Source of the DNA: Chelydra serpentina | Taxonomy: Eukaryota; Chordata; Testudines; Chelydridae | Length of the DNA: 64,000 nt | Assembly (NCBI GenBank): GCA_037349315.1 | Contig: JBAIAC010000040.1 | Coordinates: forward strand, 14,960,001 to 15,024,000 | Reading direction: 5' to 3' | Shown here: positions 35,879-49,200 of the stretch, piece after piece | Layout: every line of letters starts with the position of its first letter | Position numbering within the stretch: the stretch's first letter is position 1 | Translations under genes and position numbers: made by a program | The notes under the pieces: generated by a model | Database searches by the model: none | The model's input: the letters and a program-made list of their open reading frames with translations, nothing else | Told to the model about the DNA's origin: nothing

Positions 35879-36244
35879 GAAATACAGAGAGGGTTGTATT
35901 TTAAGCAAAAGGCCCGAGAACAGGAACTGAAAAATCTGTTAATTGCCAGTGATAAGGAAGCAGACCCAGTGAAAATGCTTGCAGTGAGAAACCAGCACCT
36001 AGAACTTGAACAAAAGCAAAAAATAGCTGATATGGAAGGAGAAGTTGCTGAAAGAGAGTGCCTGTGTTTTAAATATGAACAAAAAATGGCATATATTCAA
36101 TTGCAGGAACTAGAAACTAAGGCAAAAGTGGACAGACTTAAGCTTCTACTCAAGAGAATAAAGGAACAACAGGAACTGTATCATCCTGAAAAACCAACTC
36201 CTCGCAACAGCATACGATTTGTCCAAAATAGCATACTAGAGTAG
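35879..36244 (+). CDS. Unidentified intact coiled-coil ORF (possible retrocopy or orphan exon)
   Basis: Open frame of 121 codons from just after a TAA at 35876-35878 to TAG at 36242-36244. The product is strongly charged and heptad-like: KQKAREQELKNLL, then LEQKQKIADMEGEVAERE, then LQELETKAKVDRLKLLLK, ending in a proline-bearing tail HPEKPTPRNSIRF. No intron or frameshift is seen. The first in-frame ATG is internal (codon for KMLAVRN, near 35974), so the frame may be a 5'-truncated piece of a longer protein. A SINE ends about 20 bases upstream and L2-like sequence follows. It looks like real coding sequence (low-complexity bias absent, clear heptads) but I do not recognise the family. It could be a processed retrocopy cut at its 5' end, or an exon of an unrecognised gene in the MORN3-TMEM120B gap. 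Confidence 0.45.
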   Translation, partial: EIQRGLYFKQKAREQELKNLLIASDKEADPVKMLAVRNQHLELEQKQKIADMEGEVAERECLCFKYEQKMAYIQLQELETKAKVDRLKLLLKRIKEQQELYHPEKPTPRNSIRFVQNSILE

Positions 36245-36259
36245 CACTCTGTATAAGCT

Positions 36260-38160
36260 GCAGGTTTTTTGAACCACGTAAAAGATCCCATGGCACTATT
36301 CATAAGGTCTTGGGTTTGCCTTGGTATCCTTGGCCAAATTCCCCTTCCCTTCACTATTATCTGTTTGCCCGCTGATTGCTCCCTCTTCCTCAGATGTGTC
36401 TGTATCCAAGGTTTGGATGCTCTTCTCTCAGAGAATGTAGGATGTTGTTTGATTAAAAACTCTCAGGGAGTTAAAACTATCCTGCTTATCTGAAAGCAAA
36501 TGGGTGGCCTGGAGGGAACTGCAACAATATGCTTTCCATAGACATAATGGCCAGGTGCCCTTTCATTTCCATGGCATCATTATAGGCTTTAATAATGACA
36601 GATTAAATGAGAGGGGAACAGACTGAAGTATCACTTGTAGATGACCCTTGATAAATCTGATAATCTAATTTAAACATATATCTACAGCATATTTACATGC
36701 AATGGCTATGTTTCGAGACTAAGAATTTTATCTTCTCATCCAACAGAGTCCCATCAGCTTACAAGTGGTAAAATGACTGATCAGCCTTGATAGCCCCCAG
36801 TCAGTCTTAGAACTGATTATTTCTCACTATGAGGAACAGTCAATCTACTTTGCAGAGAACGATAGTTCAGATGATCTCTCAGGAGCCATAGGAGAAGTGT
36901 CAAGGCAGGAGGGAAGGAAATGCACCATCCTTCCTGAGTTTCAGACATTGCCCTATTTGGATGTTTAGATTCTCTTGGAGAGATGTGCAAACAAGTGGAG
37001 AATGTCTGGGTCCATTACTGTTGGAGATTAATAATGCCCTTTTATGAGAGGGACACCAGCCATTTCAGACCTGGTCCTGGCTTCGTCTCATTGGTTGGTG
37101 ATCTGCATGGGACAATGGACAGAACTGCAAGTACCTAGCAAGGACAGAGGGAATCACATCAAAGTGGTTCTGCTTGTTCCTGTCAGAGCTATCCCAGACG
37201 GTGGTGATGGAAGACTTCTCTGCCTTCTCTAGAGCTCTCAGTCATGTCACTCTTGTTCAACATTAAAGTGAAACTACTGGGGAAAGACTGTGAGGTAGTA
37301 TGGGTTACAATGCCCATCAATATATTGATGGTTCAAGTCTGTCTAGTTTCCAACAGCCCAGACAGAACTGTTCCATATTCTCTTAATATCTGGCAGAGAT
37401 GGGAACCTGGAAAACCTTCTGACTCTGTCGGGATAAGGTGGAAGTGATGGTGATTGATAGGAAAAAGCATTTTAAAATCTGAAGGGGAATTTGGCCAAGG
37501 ATACCAAGGCAAACCCATTCTCACAGGGCTTTGCAATATCAGGGTCTTACAGACTCATCTCTGCTCCTGGATTCTCTGATAGCAACAGTGCTGAGAAACA
37601 TCTTCTTTTAGCTGACCAAAAGATTGTGACTGTTCCTTTCTGATGCAGAGCTCATCACAGTCATCCATGCCTGTATCCCTTCTAGTACTAGAATACAGCA
37701 ATGCCTTCTACCTGAGACTAATCAAGAAGGCAACTCCGAAGCTTCAACTTGTGCAAGATGTAGGTGCCTGCCTTCTGAACAAGGTGGAGTAGGGAGCGTT
37801 AAAGACCAGAGGTTCTCACCTTGCACTGGCTGCTAGTCAACTTTGAAGTGAAATTCTAGGTTCTAGTCACCATCTACAATTAATGGGCTAGGACCAATCA
37901 TGCCATGTATGTTCGTCCAGAAAGCCTATGCTGTCACAAAGATGAGGCTTCAGGGAGCTGGGGGAGGATATTCTTGGTAGTAAGCCATCTCCTTGGGAAT
38001 TAATTTCTGCTAGAAGCTCTCCTGCCTTATTTACCGAAGCCTGGTCACATTCAAAAAGTGCTATAAGACTCATCACTTTGTACAGACTTTCTGCTAACTC
38101 TAGTGCCCCAAGCATTCAGCCTATTGTCAATGTTCTCCTCATCTCTGTCCTTTAAGATGA
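36260..38160 (+). pseudogene. Decayed L2-type LINE
   Basis: Recognisable scraps of reverse transcriptase order: LLFNIKVKLLGKDCEVV (the LLFNI box) near 37247 and, near 37823, LHWLLVNFEVKF...VLVTIY, the L2 C-terminal signature. Many stops and shifts. Contains a perfect inverted 36-base pair (see findings). Confidence 0.6.
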
Positions 38161-38164
38161 GGAG

Positions 38165-39039
38165 CTGTGGGAGCCATGGGGAATTTGCTTCCTATGCTAG
38201 GAGATAATTTTGCTTTTAATTTAAGACAGGTAAAGTGAGCCTAGATATTACAGTGATGGGTATCTTATAAATGGTTGCAATAATTAATAATAATTTAATA
38301 ATACAGTTAGTGAATGGATCATTTATTCTCATTATTCCTTGAAGATAACAATAGGGTCATGCAATATTGTACATACTTTCCAAGACTGACATGGCTGTCT
38401 ATGTGTGAAAGGAATGAGAACGCAGGGAGAAAGCAAGGAAACAGGAGAGCAGCGTGACTGTGGCCCTGGGAGGGAGCCATGAGAGCTTTTTTTGGGCAGA
38501 GTACTTACTGAGAAAGCAGGCTTGGATTTCTGAAAGCAACACCTGACTCGTATAATCAATTTTTCTTCACAGAAACAACACAGCCAGGGTCCAAATATTG
38601 TCTAGCTGCTTGGGCCATGTGCAACATTATGAATTTAAATGGTTCCCATCACCATCTATGCAAAATATGGCCACCTCTGTTAATATGTACAGTCTCTCAA
38701 GGGCTGCAGTTCCTGCTTGGTACATTTAATTATAGAATGATTAAAATACTATATTGTGTGCGAAAGGAATGATCCCACACTGGCAGGGGAACAGGCTGAA
38801 TGACCTAGTCTGATTGTCCAGTCTGGTGCTTTCACGAGTCTATGAAAAAGAGACTCCCTTTGATCAGGTCCTATCTCTTACCTTGTATCCCTGAAGTGCC
38901 AATGCACACCTATGCTCCAGAAGATAAAACTGAATGATTAATTATCATTATCATATGCAACAATTGCACTTTTGTATCTATTGCTGGAAAAGAAACAATA
39001 ACTCTCCAAGTGCAAAGTGTCCTTGGGCAGATCTCAGTT
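38165..39039. other. Upstream of the TMEM120B promoter region
   Basis: No gene or recognised repeat. Confidence 0.45.
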
Positions 39040-39499
39040 GACCTTGGCTGGGCTGGCAACGACAGAGTGCAGGTTTAGCAGAGGTTGGAAGCAGTGGCTG
39101 CTCTAAGCAGACCGTTTCCTTGTTTGTATAAAAGCTGCACAGCTCCTACATGAGCGGAGATCCGGGTCTGCAGGTTGTGTGCTGAGTGCATGGGCAGGGC
39201 TACCACAGGATTACAGTCACGGCTACAGCAGAGAGACTCACGCAAGGCGGCAGCAGCACCGCGCAGCTGTTCCCTGAGCATAGGCGGACGGTGCCAAGCA
39301 GAGCACGGAGGCGCGCGTGCTCAGTAGCACTCCCAACCCCTGGGTTCGCATGATGACGTCAGGACAGGGTGTGCACGTGGCCCTAAGACCAGCTGGAGGC
39401 TCGCGCCGCTGTTGCTGCTGCAGCAGCTAGAAAATCGCTCTCGCTCTCTGGAGCCTCCTTGAGAGGCTAAGCGCAGCTGGGGCTGACTGCCCTTGCACC
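39040..39499 (+). promoter_or_regulatory. TMEM120B promoter and 5' UTR region (CpG-rich)
   Basis: GC-rich, CpG-containing stretch just before the TMEM120B ATG, in otherwise AT-rich DNA. It contains TATAAAAG at 39127-39134 and a perfect cAMP-response palindrome TGACGTCA at 39354-39361. The TATA-like site would give a 5' UTR of about 340 bases. It could also be bidirectional and serve MORN3, but no MORN3 first exon was found here. Confidence 0.55.
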
Positions 39500-39568
39500 A
39501 TGTTACTGCAGTTAGAGCGGTATCAGCGAGAGTGGCGAGAACTGGAAGAGGAATTTCAGCAGCTCCAG
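39500..39568 (+). CDS. TMEM120B: TMEM120B exon 1 (coding part)
   Basis: ATG at 39500 in the context gcaccATGt, 23 codons ([19 protein letters not shown]...), donor gtgatg after the Gln-23 codon. Same length and pattern as human exon 1 (LERCEREWHELEGEF). The start lies in GC-rich, CpG-containing DNA. Confidence 0.93.
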
Positions 39569-42500
39569 GTGATGGGAAGCGGCCGGGTTTTGCAAAGAGG
39601 CCAGCCAGTGCTTTTCTTTGGGATGGGGGGAAGCTTTTGCTTTGTTGTGTATATATCCACACCCCCTTTGTGTTCCTGAGCTATGCTTTAGGAGGGGGTT
39701 GGGACCGGGCCCCATCACAGCCAATGGGCTTCTGATGCAGGACTCTCGCAAGCTGGGTCATGCTGATTGAGAGAAGGAGATTTGAAAAAGCGCTGTTAAA
39801 AAACCCCAACCCCTCACCACCGACAGAAGTGGTGTGTGTTGGGGTGGGGATGTCCTTTTTAACAAAGGCCACATTTTGTTTATCTTCCCTCGGCCTTCCC
39901 TATAAGGGACACGCTCTGCCGCTGGAGTGAGATCTGGCAGTTCTGATTATCTCTAGTATCAGATGAACCTAGGCTTGCATTAGAGGAAGCCTGTCATTGG
40001 TAACTGAGGAGGGAAAGCCTTGAGATTTGCTATGCATGGAAGGATTTATGCTGTGTATCCGCTAGCTATAGCCCTCCTTTCGCTCACTGTGGCTAATAAC
40101 TTTCTGGAGAAAGTAAGGCTGTAGAACGTCGCGTTGGATCATGGATGCAGTGCTTGTCAGTGAGGAGAGAAACTACTTGCGTAAGGATATTTATTTTTTC
40201 TAGAGAAAACTACTTTCTGTACAAAAATAATTCTGATTTTTTTTTTTTTATTAAACAGTTTCTGACAAGCTCTTGGATTTATTCCTTTTGGCATATTTTC
40301 ATTCTGCTTGGGATGAAATAATTAACTGAACAGCAATATTTAAAAAAGCCTACAAACACTTCAGTGGTAGGTAATATTCTTAAACTTTTGTAGGGTCCAT
40401 TAGTCAGCCTTTCAGTGTCTCGTGATATCTGTTCCCATTGGAGAGTGTATTATTTAACTTTATTTATGGGGTGATTATTGCAGTGTTAGTATTTTCTTTA
40501 TCCATAATAAAATAAATTATTCTCTCTCCTATGTGTAGAACTGTGTTGTTTTTTTTTAATACAGCAGCCAAATTAAAGCTCTTTTGACATCTCCTGTATT
40601 AGTTCACCTGTAAATCTCAATAGCAATACTTTATACCTATATTTGCTGGGGAAGGGGAATTTACATTATAAGACATATGAAAAGATGTTCACTTGATGAT
40701 TACTCTTCCAGATGCTGGTGTACACTTTGTTATATTAAGCTTGAATTTAATCTGATTCACTCGTATTAGTGCATTTTGGTTCCCAGAAGATCAGATTCTA
40801 GCAGCGTGTGTTTTCTGTTGCTGTTTGGGGAATCTACTGTAGTTTCAGTCTTGGCATTGAAGATTTATTAGGCGGTAGCGTGGATGAGGTAATATCTTTT
40901 ATTGGACCAGCTTCTGTTGGTGAGAGAGACAAGCTTTCAAGCTACACAGGAGGCATTCACCTTAGCACATCCTTACCAGTTATTCTATGGTTCTAATGTT
41001 ATTTCTTAAATTGCAGAAAGGCTGTTTCTGCTGCTTACTGTAGCTGTATTCTGTGTGGCGAAAAGCTGAGAAAGCATTTCATGAAGATGTAAGTGTGGGG
41101 ATCCTGTAACACTTCAGCACAGAAGTGGCTAGTCTTGGGGGTAATGCTGGAATAATACCATTATTAAACATGGCTCTGAACATTTATTACAATGATGAAA
41201 CTTTAATGCAGGGTTGTGTGTGAATGTATGTGAAGGGAAGAAGGTGAGGAAGGAGTCTCAGTGCATTGTTGCCTGCATTAAATGACAATTAAATAGTACG
41301 CCTTGACAGGCAGATGTGATATGTAATTTACCTGTTGTGTTCATATGATGCTGTTGTAAAGTATCCTAGGTGGGCAATGCGTAATACTAGGAAAGTTTGT
41401 ATGGAATATGTAGTTTCTGTAGCACCTTTTGTATGCAAGATGGATTACAAATGGTGCCCTATGTATGCTGTGAATCTCTGTATGTCTATATCTAAATGCA
41501 GCTACATACATGGTGAAAACTAGGCTCATTTTTTACCAGCTCCAGCAACACTACACAGTAGTGTAGGGAAGGAACTGAGGGCAGTTTGCCCACATGCCCC
41601 TACATAGCCTCAATGTCTGGCATGAGGAAGCATGGGGTGTATGTATGTAAAGGCACTGCATTTGTATGTGGTGAGGAGGGGTGTTGAGTGTTTTTTGTCT
41701 TTATATGAAAAGTTGGCATATCAAGATATCGCCCTAAGCTTCTGAGATGATTAAAGTCCCTGCAGTACTACTTTCAAGAGTAAGTGTGTGAGCCCCAGTG
41801 CTCCATCAAATTCCAATTTGGCAAATCACATTTCTTATTTATTCAGCACTGTGAGTTGTAATTATTCTATTCTAGTTAGTTTAGAGTTGTTAGGAATACG
41901 GTTTATAGGGGCATACTTGGACTCAGTGACAGCTAGAGCATATTCCCTTTAGACAGTTTTGTGTCTCTGTCAGGTCTGGTAGGGACAATTCGGGGAAGCC
42001 CTCAGACATCAGTAAGGAACTGTCTTCAACTCCTTGGCCATATGGCAGCGTGTGCCTTTGTGACTAATCATGCAAGGCTACACCTCTCCTTCAAAAATTG
42101 GTTGAGGGTTGCCTATTTTCCGACCAGGGATGCGTTGGATAGGCAGGTGCTGGTCCCCTTGCAAGTAAAGAACTCCCTAAACTGGTTGAATTTGCAACTC
42201 CATGTCTGTGTGGGCATCCCTTTCTTCTGCCCAACCCCATCAGTGACTCTAATGATGGACGCATGCCTGCTAGGTTGGGGAGCCTACCTTGGCACCTGCA
42301 CTTTTCAGGGCTGATCGACAGTCCAAGAAACTAGTCTCCACATCAATCTGGTGGAGCTTAGGAGAGTCAGGAATGAGTGCCTCAAATTCCTGCCCTTCGT
42401 CAGGGGCAAAGCAATCAGGGTAATGATGGACAACATGTCCTGCATGTTTTACATCAACAAGCAGGGAGAAGCAAGATCCCACTCCTTGTGTGCCAAAGCT

Positions 42501-45500
42501 ATAAAGTTCTGGAAGTGGTGCATAATTAACCATATCCAGTTTTCAGCTGCCTACCTTCCTCGCATCCAGAACACCACAGCTGATGCCCTCATTAGACACT
42601 TCTCTTGTGACTAGGAATGGGAGCTGGACATTTAGGTCCTACCAGATGTATTCCAGATATGGGGATGGCCAGAGATTGATCTTGTTCTCAGAGGTATCAA
42701 AAAGAAGTGTAGTCTTTTCTGTTAAAGAGGGGGTCTTGGTCACCGCTTCCTGGGAGATGCCTTCCTTTTATTGCAGAAGCAGAATCTGTTCTTTTCCCCC
42801 AACACTCCTAATTCTAAGGGTGATGACCAAGATCAGGTGGGGGAGAGTCGCAAGGTTAATATTGGGGGTAGGGGGTGTCACAGTATTGCCACCCTTACTT
42901 CTGCATTGCCTTGAGAGCTGGTGGGCAGAGAGCAGCGGCTGCTGTCCGGGCACCCAGCTCCGATGGCACTGCCGCCAGTAACTGCGCAGAAGTAAGGATG
43001 GCATGGTATGGTATTGCCACCCTTACGTCTGTGCTGCTGCCTTCAGAGCTGGGCCCTTGGTCTTTGAAACTTTGCATTTTTAGAGAGAGGTAAGGGATTG
43101 ACTCTCTGTGTACACAGATTTGCAGAATGACAATAGGGTTGAGGTCTGTTATTTCTCACCTCTATGTATTTATTTTATTTTTAAAACATTGTTGCTGTTA
43201 ACAAGCATGTTATCTCTGGAGACACAAATCCACAGTTTGAGAACTGCAAGACTAAGCATCTCTGATGGTATCTTCTAGACTGGTGGTTCTCAACTGTGGT
43301 CCACCACTTCTTCAGGGAAAGCCCCAGGCGCGCCGGGCCAGTTTGTTGACCTGCCGCGTCCATAGGTTTGGCCGGTCACAGCTCCCACTGGCCGCGCGTG
43401 GTTCGCCACTCCAGGCCAATGGGGGCTGCGGGACACGGCGTGGGCCGGGAGATGTGCTGTCCGCCGTGTCCTGCAGCCCCCATTGGCCTGGAGAGGCGAA
43501 CTGGCCAAACCTGCAGACGCGGCAGGTCAACAAACCGGCCCAGCGCACCTGGGGCTTTCCCTGAAGAAGCGGTAAACCACCGTTCTAGACAGAGCACTGG
43601 GTCCCATTGGGTAGATAGAAAGATTAACCTAAGTAATCTATACGGAAGCCTCTGGAACCCCATAAGATTGGGTCCCTAATTCATGAACTATTGGAATTCA
43701 TTTACAAAACTTTTCTTAAACATTACATGAATATATTGTCTCGTACAATAGAATTAGAATGTATAATCTCTATTCCATGATGAGATATCTTTGAGCTATA
43801 ATGTGTTTTAATTAAAACTATCTTTAGATATGTTCTTCCCTGAAAAATCTGATTTTAAATAAAAAATCAGATTTTTTTTTTTTTTTAAATCATTGATTTT
43901 TATCCACCCTGGTGAGGACCCCCTACAGTTACGCTGTGAAATTTCGGAAATTTATTATTTTTTAAAAACCCTATGACCGTTAAATTGACCAAAATGGACT
44001 GTTAATTTGGTAGGGCCCTGTGCATAACATTTGACATGGGCTTTCCAATCCATCCACACTCTCATATAGTCTCTCATCATCTTGTGACTCTATTGCTGCA
44101 ACACCCTTTTTACCGGCCTTTACAAATGCTGTCTTGCTTCACTCATTCAGAATGCTGCTGCAAGGATAACTTTCATAGCCTGTTCTTTGACCCTTTCGTC
44201 CCTCTCTTTGCATCCCTCCGCTGTCTCCCTGTTCTTTGTTGCATCAAACAAGCTACTTTGTCTTTACCTTCAAGGCCCTTCATGGATATCCTCCACCTAC
44301 CTGTCATCTCTCATTCGCTGGTCCATAATGCCAGCTTCCATCATGCACTAGTTACTTTTCAAACAAGCACCTTTTGTGCTGTCCCTCCTTCTTGGGAGGA
44401 GTTCCCTGTAAACTCTGCCTATTATGGTGATCAAGACTGTCTCATAGTATTTCCCTGCCTGTAATGTATCATCTGTTGTCTCTTGTCTTATACTCAGATT
44501 GTAAGGTCTCTGGGGAAGGGACTGACTTTTTGTTCTGTTTGTACAATGGCTGGTCCATGGTCCTGGGCCGTGATTAGGGCCCCTTGGTGCTATGGTAATA
44601 CAGATAATGAATAAGACTCTTGGATTTTGTTTGTTCCTCTGTCACTGATTGATAGGTGACCTTCAGCAAGTAACTTATATGTTAATTTTCAAAAGTGAGT
44701 AGTGATTTTTGGCTACCTAACTTCAGACCTCTTAAAGGGGGTCTTCCCCCTCCCCCCCCAAGTGCTCATCATCTGCTCTCTAGAAATGAGGCATCTTTAA
44801 GCTGTCTGAAGCTGGGCACCCTAAATTACTAGTTACCATGCCTTGGTTTCCCAATCTGTACATGTAGGAGGGATGTTGTGAGACTAAATGTTTGTAAAGT
44901 GTTTTTGACTTAATTGACTGGAAGGGAGGAGCCAATGGAACTATATAGTTTTGGATCCCAAGCCACACCTCCACACTGGAACCTTGAGGAGCACAGTTCT
45001 GGTACACAGGAAAGGCTGAACCTCCTGGCATGTGCTCCTGGCAACCTGTCTCCTTCCTTCCAGCCCTGTGTGGCACAGCCACACCAGTTCTGCTGCCTAG
45101 TTGGGCCTCATGCATCTATGGAAGAAGTGGGGTAAGGATTTTCCTCATAGTGACTAAACAATCCAGTGCGGGTGTGTACACACGTCTGTATGTGCACACT
45201 ATTTGGTATATCAACATATTGCAGGTCTTTATATACATCATCTAAATAAGCCTTGCAACAGCCCTGTGAGGTAAGTAGGCGTATGTGTATCTGTGTACAT
45301 GTGCCATGCACAAGCCTAATTAACCAAAAGTGTGGTGTGTGCAGTAGAAGAACAGACCTCAGTGCACCTATTTTAAACCTCCCCCACACATTTAAATGTG
45401 CTATCATATTATGGTCGCAAGTTACACTCAGACTGCAACTTTGATTCCCAAATATGTAGGGAAACATGACTTCCATTTGTATAAATGGTCAATCATTGAG

Positions 45501-46212
45501 GCCATGACACTGCAGAGCTTATGAACTCAAGGAAAGTTGCAGTATTTACAGCCCTGCAGAGCTTATCAACTTCCTACAGGTGCCTTTCTCCTAAGACGCT
45601 AAAGTCCTTAAATGATCAGCACAGAGTTTTCCACGTAGAAAGTTATGCACTGAAGTTAAACCTCCAGGGACATATTTGACCTTTGGATTATGCTAGCTAA
45701 CATAATAGGAGTCATGCACCCATTGAGCTGCAAAAGGCACCCTTTGTAAACTTTCCCCAGATATTTCTTAATGAGTAAATAACTTTGCTCTAAAAAATTT
45801 TTTTTCTTATGGACATTGATATGGATTTTACAACAATTGTTTGCTTTCCTGCGGCTATGGAACTCTCAATCTTTTAAATCTATGTGTTTTTAATTAACGT
45901 CTTTTTAAGGAAAGTTAAAGCAGAGTCAGAGTGTAACGTATTTAAGAACATTTTAACTCCCTTTGGAAATTAACTTTTTATTTTTTAACCAGACAATGTA
46001 AACAGTCAAAAGAATTGATTGCACAAGCTCAAGAGAAGCAGAATTAGTTAATATTTAAACTGCCTTCCATTAAAGAACTGATTCTTAAAAATTAATTTGA
46101 GGGGCTGTGTCCAGTCCTGGAGATAGTTATTTTGATTGTCTTTCCTGCCACTGCTTACAGGGGTTTTTGAAACTGAAATCCAGTGCATATAGTACAGTTT
46201 GCGTTGCATTCC

Positions 46213-46250
<38 letters not shown>

Positions 46251-49200
46251 ATAGTGAACATGTGTTAAACCCTTATGAGAAGAGAAGCAAATGTTTTTTT
46301 TCGGTGTATTTTTACCACACTAAGTGCTGCTGAATGATACTAAGAAAACTGACAAATGTATAATTTGAACTCCCTTTGATCTTTACTTGATATGTGCTTA
46401 GTAGATAGACCTGCAATGCAAATGTAGTTCTGGAATGGACTTGAAGAGGTCATGTTTTTTGTTTTGGAGACATTTATAATCACTTGGACTGGGCATCTAT
46501 GTGCCCTAGGTATCCTGAGAACCTTGCATAGAATGAAACCAATTTATGATAAAGGGAGCAGTTGGCCATATTTCAGCAGCAGATACCTTCTCCACCAGGA
46601 ATGACATTAAAATCATGAAAATGACTTTTGTTTTTGGTGGTGGTGTTGAGCACCCACGGCTCCTGTTGAAGTCACTGGGAGATGCAGATGTTGTTAATCT
46701 CAAAACTAAGTTGCATGGTAAAAATAGCACCCACAGTTACAGGCAAACCTATTCCTTAGGCAGGCAGAAGCAAGCTGGAGAAGTAACCTGCGCCTCTGCT
46801 CTCCCAGAAAAACAGGGTGTACCTTGTTTTTGTTTTTTCTCCAAAGGTTTTTCTGGCTTAAAGAGATTGCATCTTCTTTCTCCTTTTTTCTCTGCTCTCT
46901 TGCAGGAAACTGACAAGGTCTATAGACAGAAACTTGAAGAACTCAATAACTTGCAGGCTTCATGCAGCAGCTCCATTCGTAAACAGAAGAGGAAATTAAA
47001 AGACTTGAAATACAGCCTCCAACGGTAATGGGATAGTCTTGGGGGGGTTCTCCTGAGTGACTGAAATACAGGCTATAATTATTGTTTTGCTGCATGTCCA
47101 GTCTCCTGAAAAGCGAGCAGCCTTAGGTTATCACAGTTTTGTACATTTTGATTTAACTACTACCATAATAGCTTCATAGAAGTAGAAAAGACCAACTAGA
47201 TCATCTAGTGTATCCCTCAGGAGCCCGTATGGAATTACTCCCTACAATATATTTTGTTGTAGGAATATTTTTATACTGTAGGACTGCATTGCCATCAGCC
47301 TGTTACCTGTAGTTTTATTAGTAAGATAAAACTCAGTTCCTTCTAACTATGGAAAAGTCATGTGAATTCGCTGGTAGCCATGTGATTGCATCTGAAGGTA
47401 AATTTTAATCTTCAATGGTATTCTTCCAATATGGTGCTTGGATACTCCACTCCCACCAACAACAGGAGTTGTATGCTTAATTCCATGGGCACTAGGCTAA
47501 AAATATTGCTTTTAGTGTCTCCCAAGGTTGCAGGCTGCTTCCAATTTTCACGTTAATTGTTGTTTACCAATTTTCCCGTAAACCATAGGCTGTGACAAAT
47601 CACATGTAGCCTAAGAATATTTTAAGCCCCCAAACCTGCAAACATTCTAGCTAAATTTTACGAAAACACTATGATGATTTAACGTTTAGAGATAAATGTA
47701 TGGGGCATCTCTCCTGGCTTATTGAAGACTTTAATATACTTCTAAAACGGGAATAGTTTTTATAATTTTTTTTGGTTGAGATTTAAAGATTACATTGTCA
47801 TTTTTATTGGTTAACATTTTGCTTCCCAGTTCATCAAATGTTTATCTTTTAGAGTTTACCGTCATTGTTAGATCATATATAAGCATTGATTAACCGCCAG
47901 ACTAAAGTACATTTTTATAGAGAAGGAGATGAGGAATTGATAGTGTTCTACTGCATGGACTTTTAGTTATCATTTACTAATATTTCCTTTTCAGAATTTC
48001 CTGATGTGACTCAATTTATCGTCCCATTTCCAAGGGCTCAAGTGGTAAACGTTGAAAGATAAACTCCCCTTTCCTTCTGTTCTACCACTACAAAGGAATA
48101 CTCCTGAGGGCGTTATGCGCCAAAACATTAAAAATTCTGCACCAAAAGAAAAAAATAATTTCTGCACACAATATTTTAAAATTCTGCAAATTTTATTTGT
48201 CAGATAAATGTGGTGGCTCCAGCATGGCATTAGCACAGGCCACTGGCTGCACAGAGGTAGGAGATCACTGTTTAGCACCCCCCCGCCCCATTCTCCTCGG
48301 ATATGGACTCAGCAGTGAGGCTGCGCCCAACCCTGACACAGCTCAAGGACCTGGCCTGCCCCAGAAACACCCCAGGGCCCTGCCCCCTCTGTGCCAGATG
48401 CATCAGGTGTGGGCAGGCAGGCTCAGCAAGGCATGATCCAAGTGTAGAGGGTCCTAGTGTGGGGGGGGGATCCAGGTGTGAGTTGAGAAGGCTCTGTGCG
48501 GGACAATCTGGGTGCGGGCGGCTCAGTAGAGGAATCCAGCTTTGGGGAGGATCTGGATGCACAGGGGCTTGTTGGGGGAGAAGGGGTTCTGGGTGCATCG
48601 GTAATGGGACTCTGTCAGGAGGTCCAGGTGAGAAGGTGGTTGGGGTTCATTGGTGGGGTCTTGGTGTGGGCGGTTCAGTTGGGGCTCCAGATGCTGAGGG
48701 AGTGAGGCTCAGTGGGTGGGTATCCAGATGCAGGTGGTTGGGGCTTGGTTGGGTGGGTATCCTGGTGTGGGTGGCTCATCGGGGTAGTCCAGGTGGAGTG
48801 GGGCTCATTGGGGGGGTTCTGAGTGCGGGGGGAGGGAAGAGAGGCTCAGCGGGAGGGTCAGGGTATGGGGGGGGTCTGGATGCATGGAGATTGGGCTGAT
48901 GGAGGAACAGCTCCCTGTACAGGGATCCCTCTCCCTGCAGCTGAGGAGCGCTGGGTGCAGGAGGTGGGGGTGGGGAGTTTGCAGAGCTTCCTGCTGTGGG
49001 GAGAAATCTGGGGATGGGTCTGTCCTAGCCCCAGATGCCGTGCAGAGGAAGAAGTCATCTCATCCTCCCCAGCCCAGCTGGGACTAGCAGCTAAGCCTGG
49101 CACAGGGTAGGAGCCACCAGCCGGGTCTCTTCCCCCCCCCCCCCCCCCCGCCCCGCCTCTTGCCCCCACAGTGATTTACTCCTCTGCCGGATGCCCTGGG

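Noticed and set aside
43265..43679. Overlapping GC-rich ORFs on both strands
   Set aside because: They are the inverted arms of a hAT MITE; the similar frames at 57934-58268 are the sister copy.
44036..44464. 142-codon ORF
   Set aside because: Frame runs through a decayed L2 LINE; the real L2 reading switches frame within it.
46546..47028. 160-codon frame that includes TMEM120B exon 2
   Set aside because: Only 46906-47024 is coding; the upstream part is intron ending in a pyrimidine tract and AG.
48303..48899. 198-codon plus-strand ORF rich in Gly
   Set aside because: Lies wholly in the G-rich core of a hAT element; the composition alone keeps the frame open.
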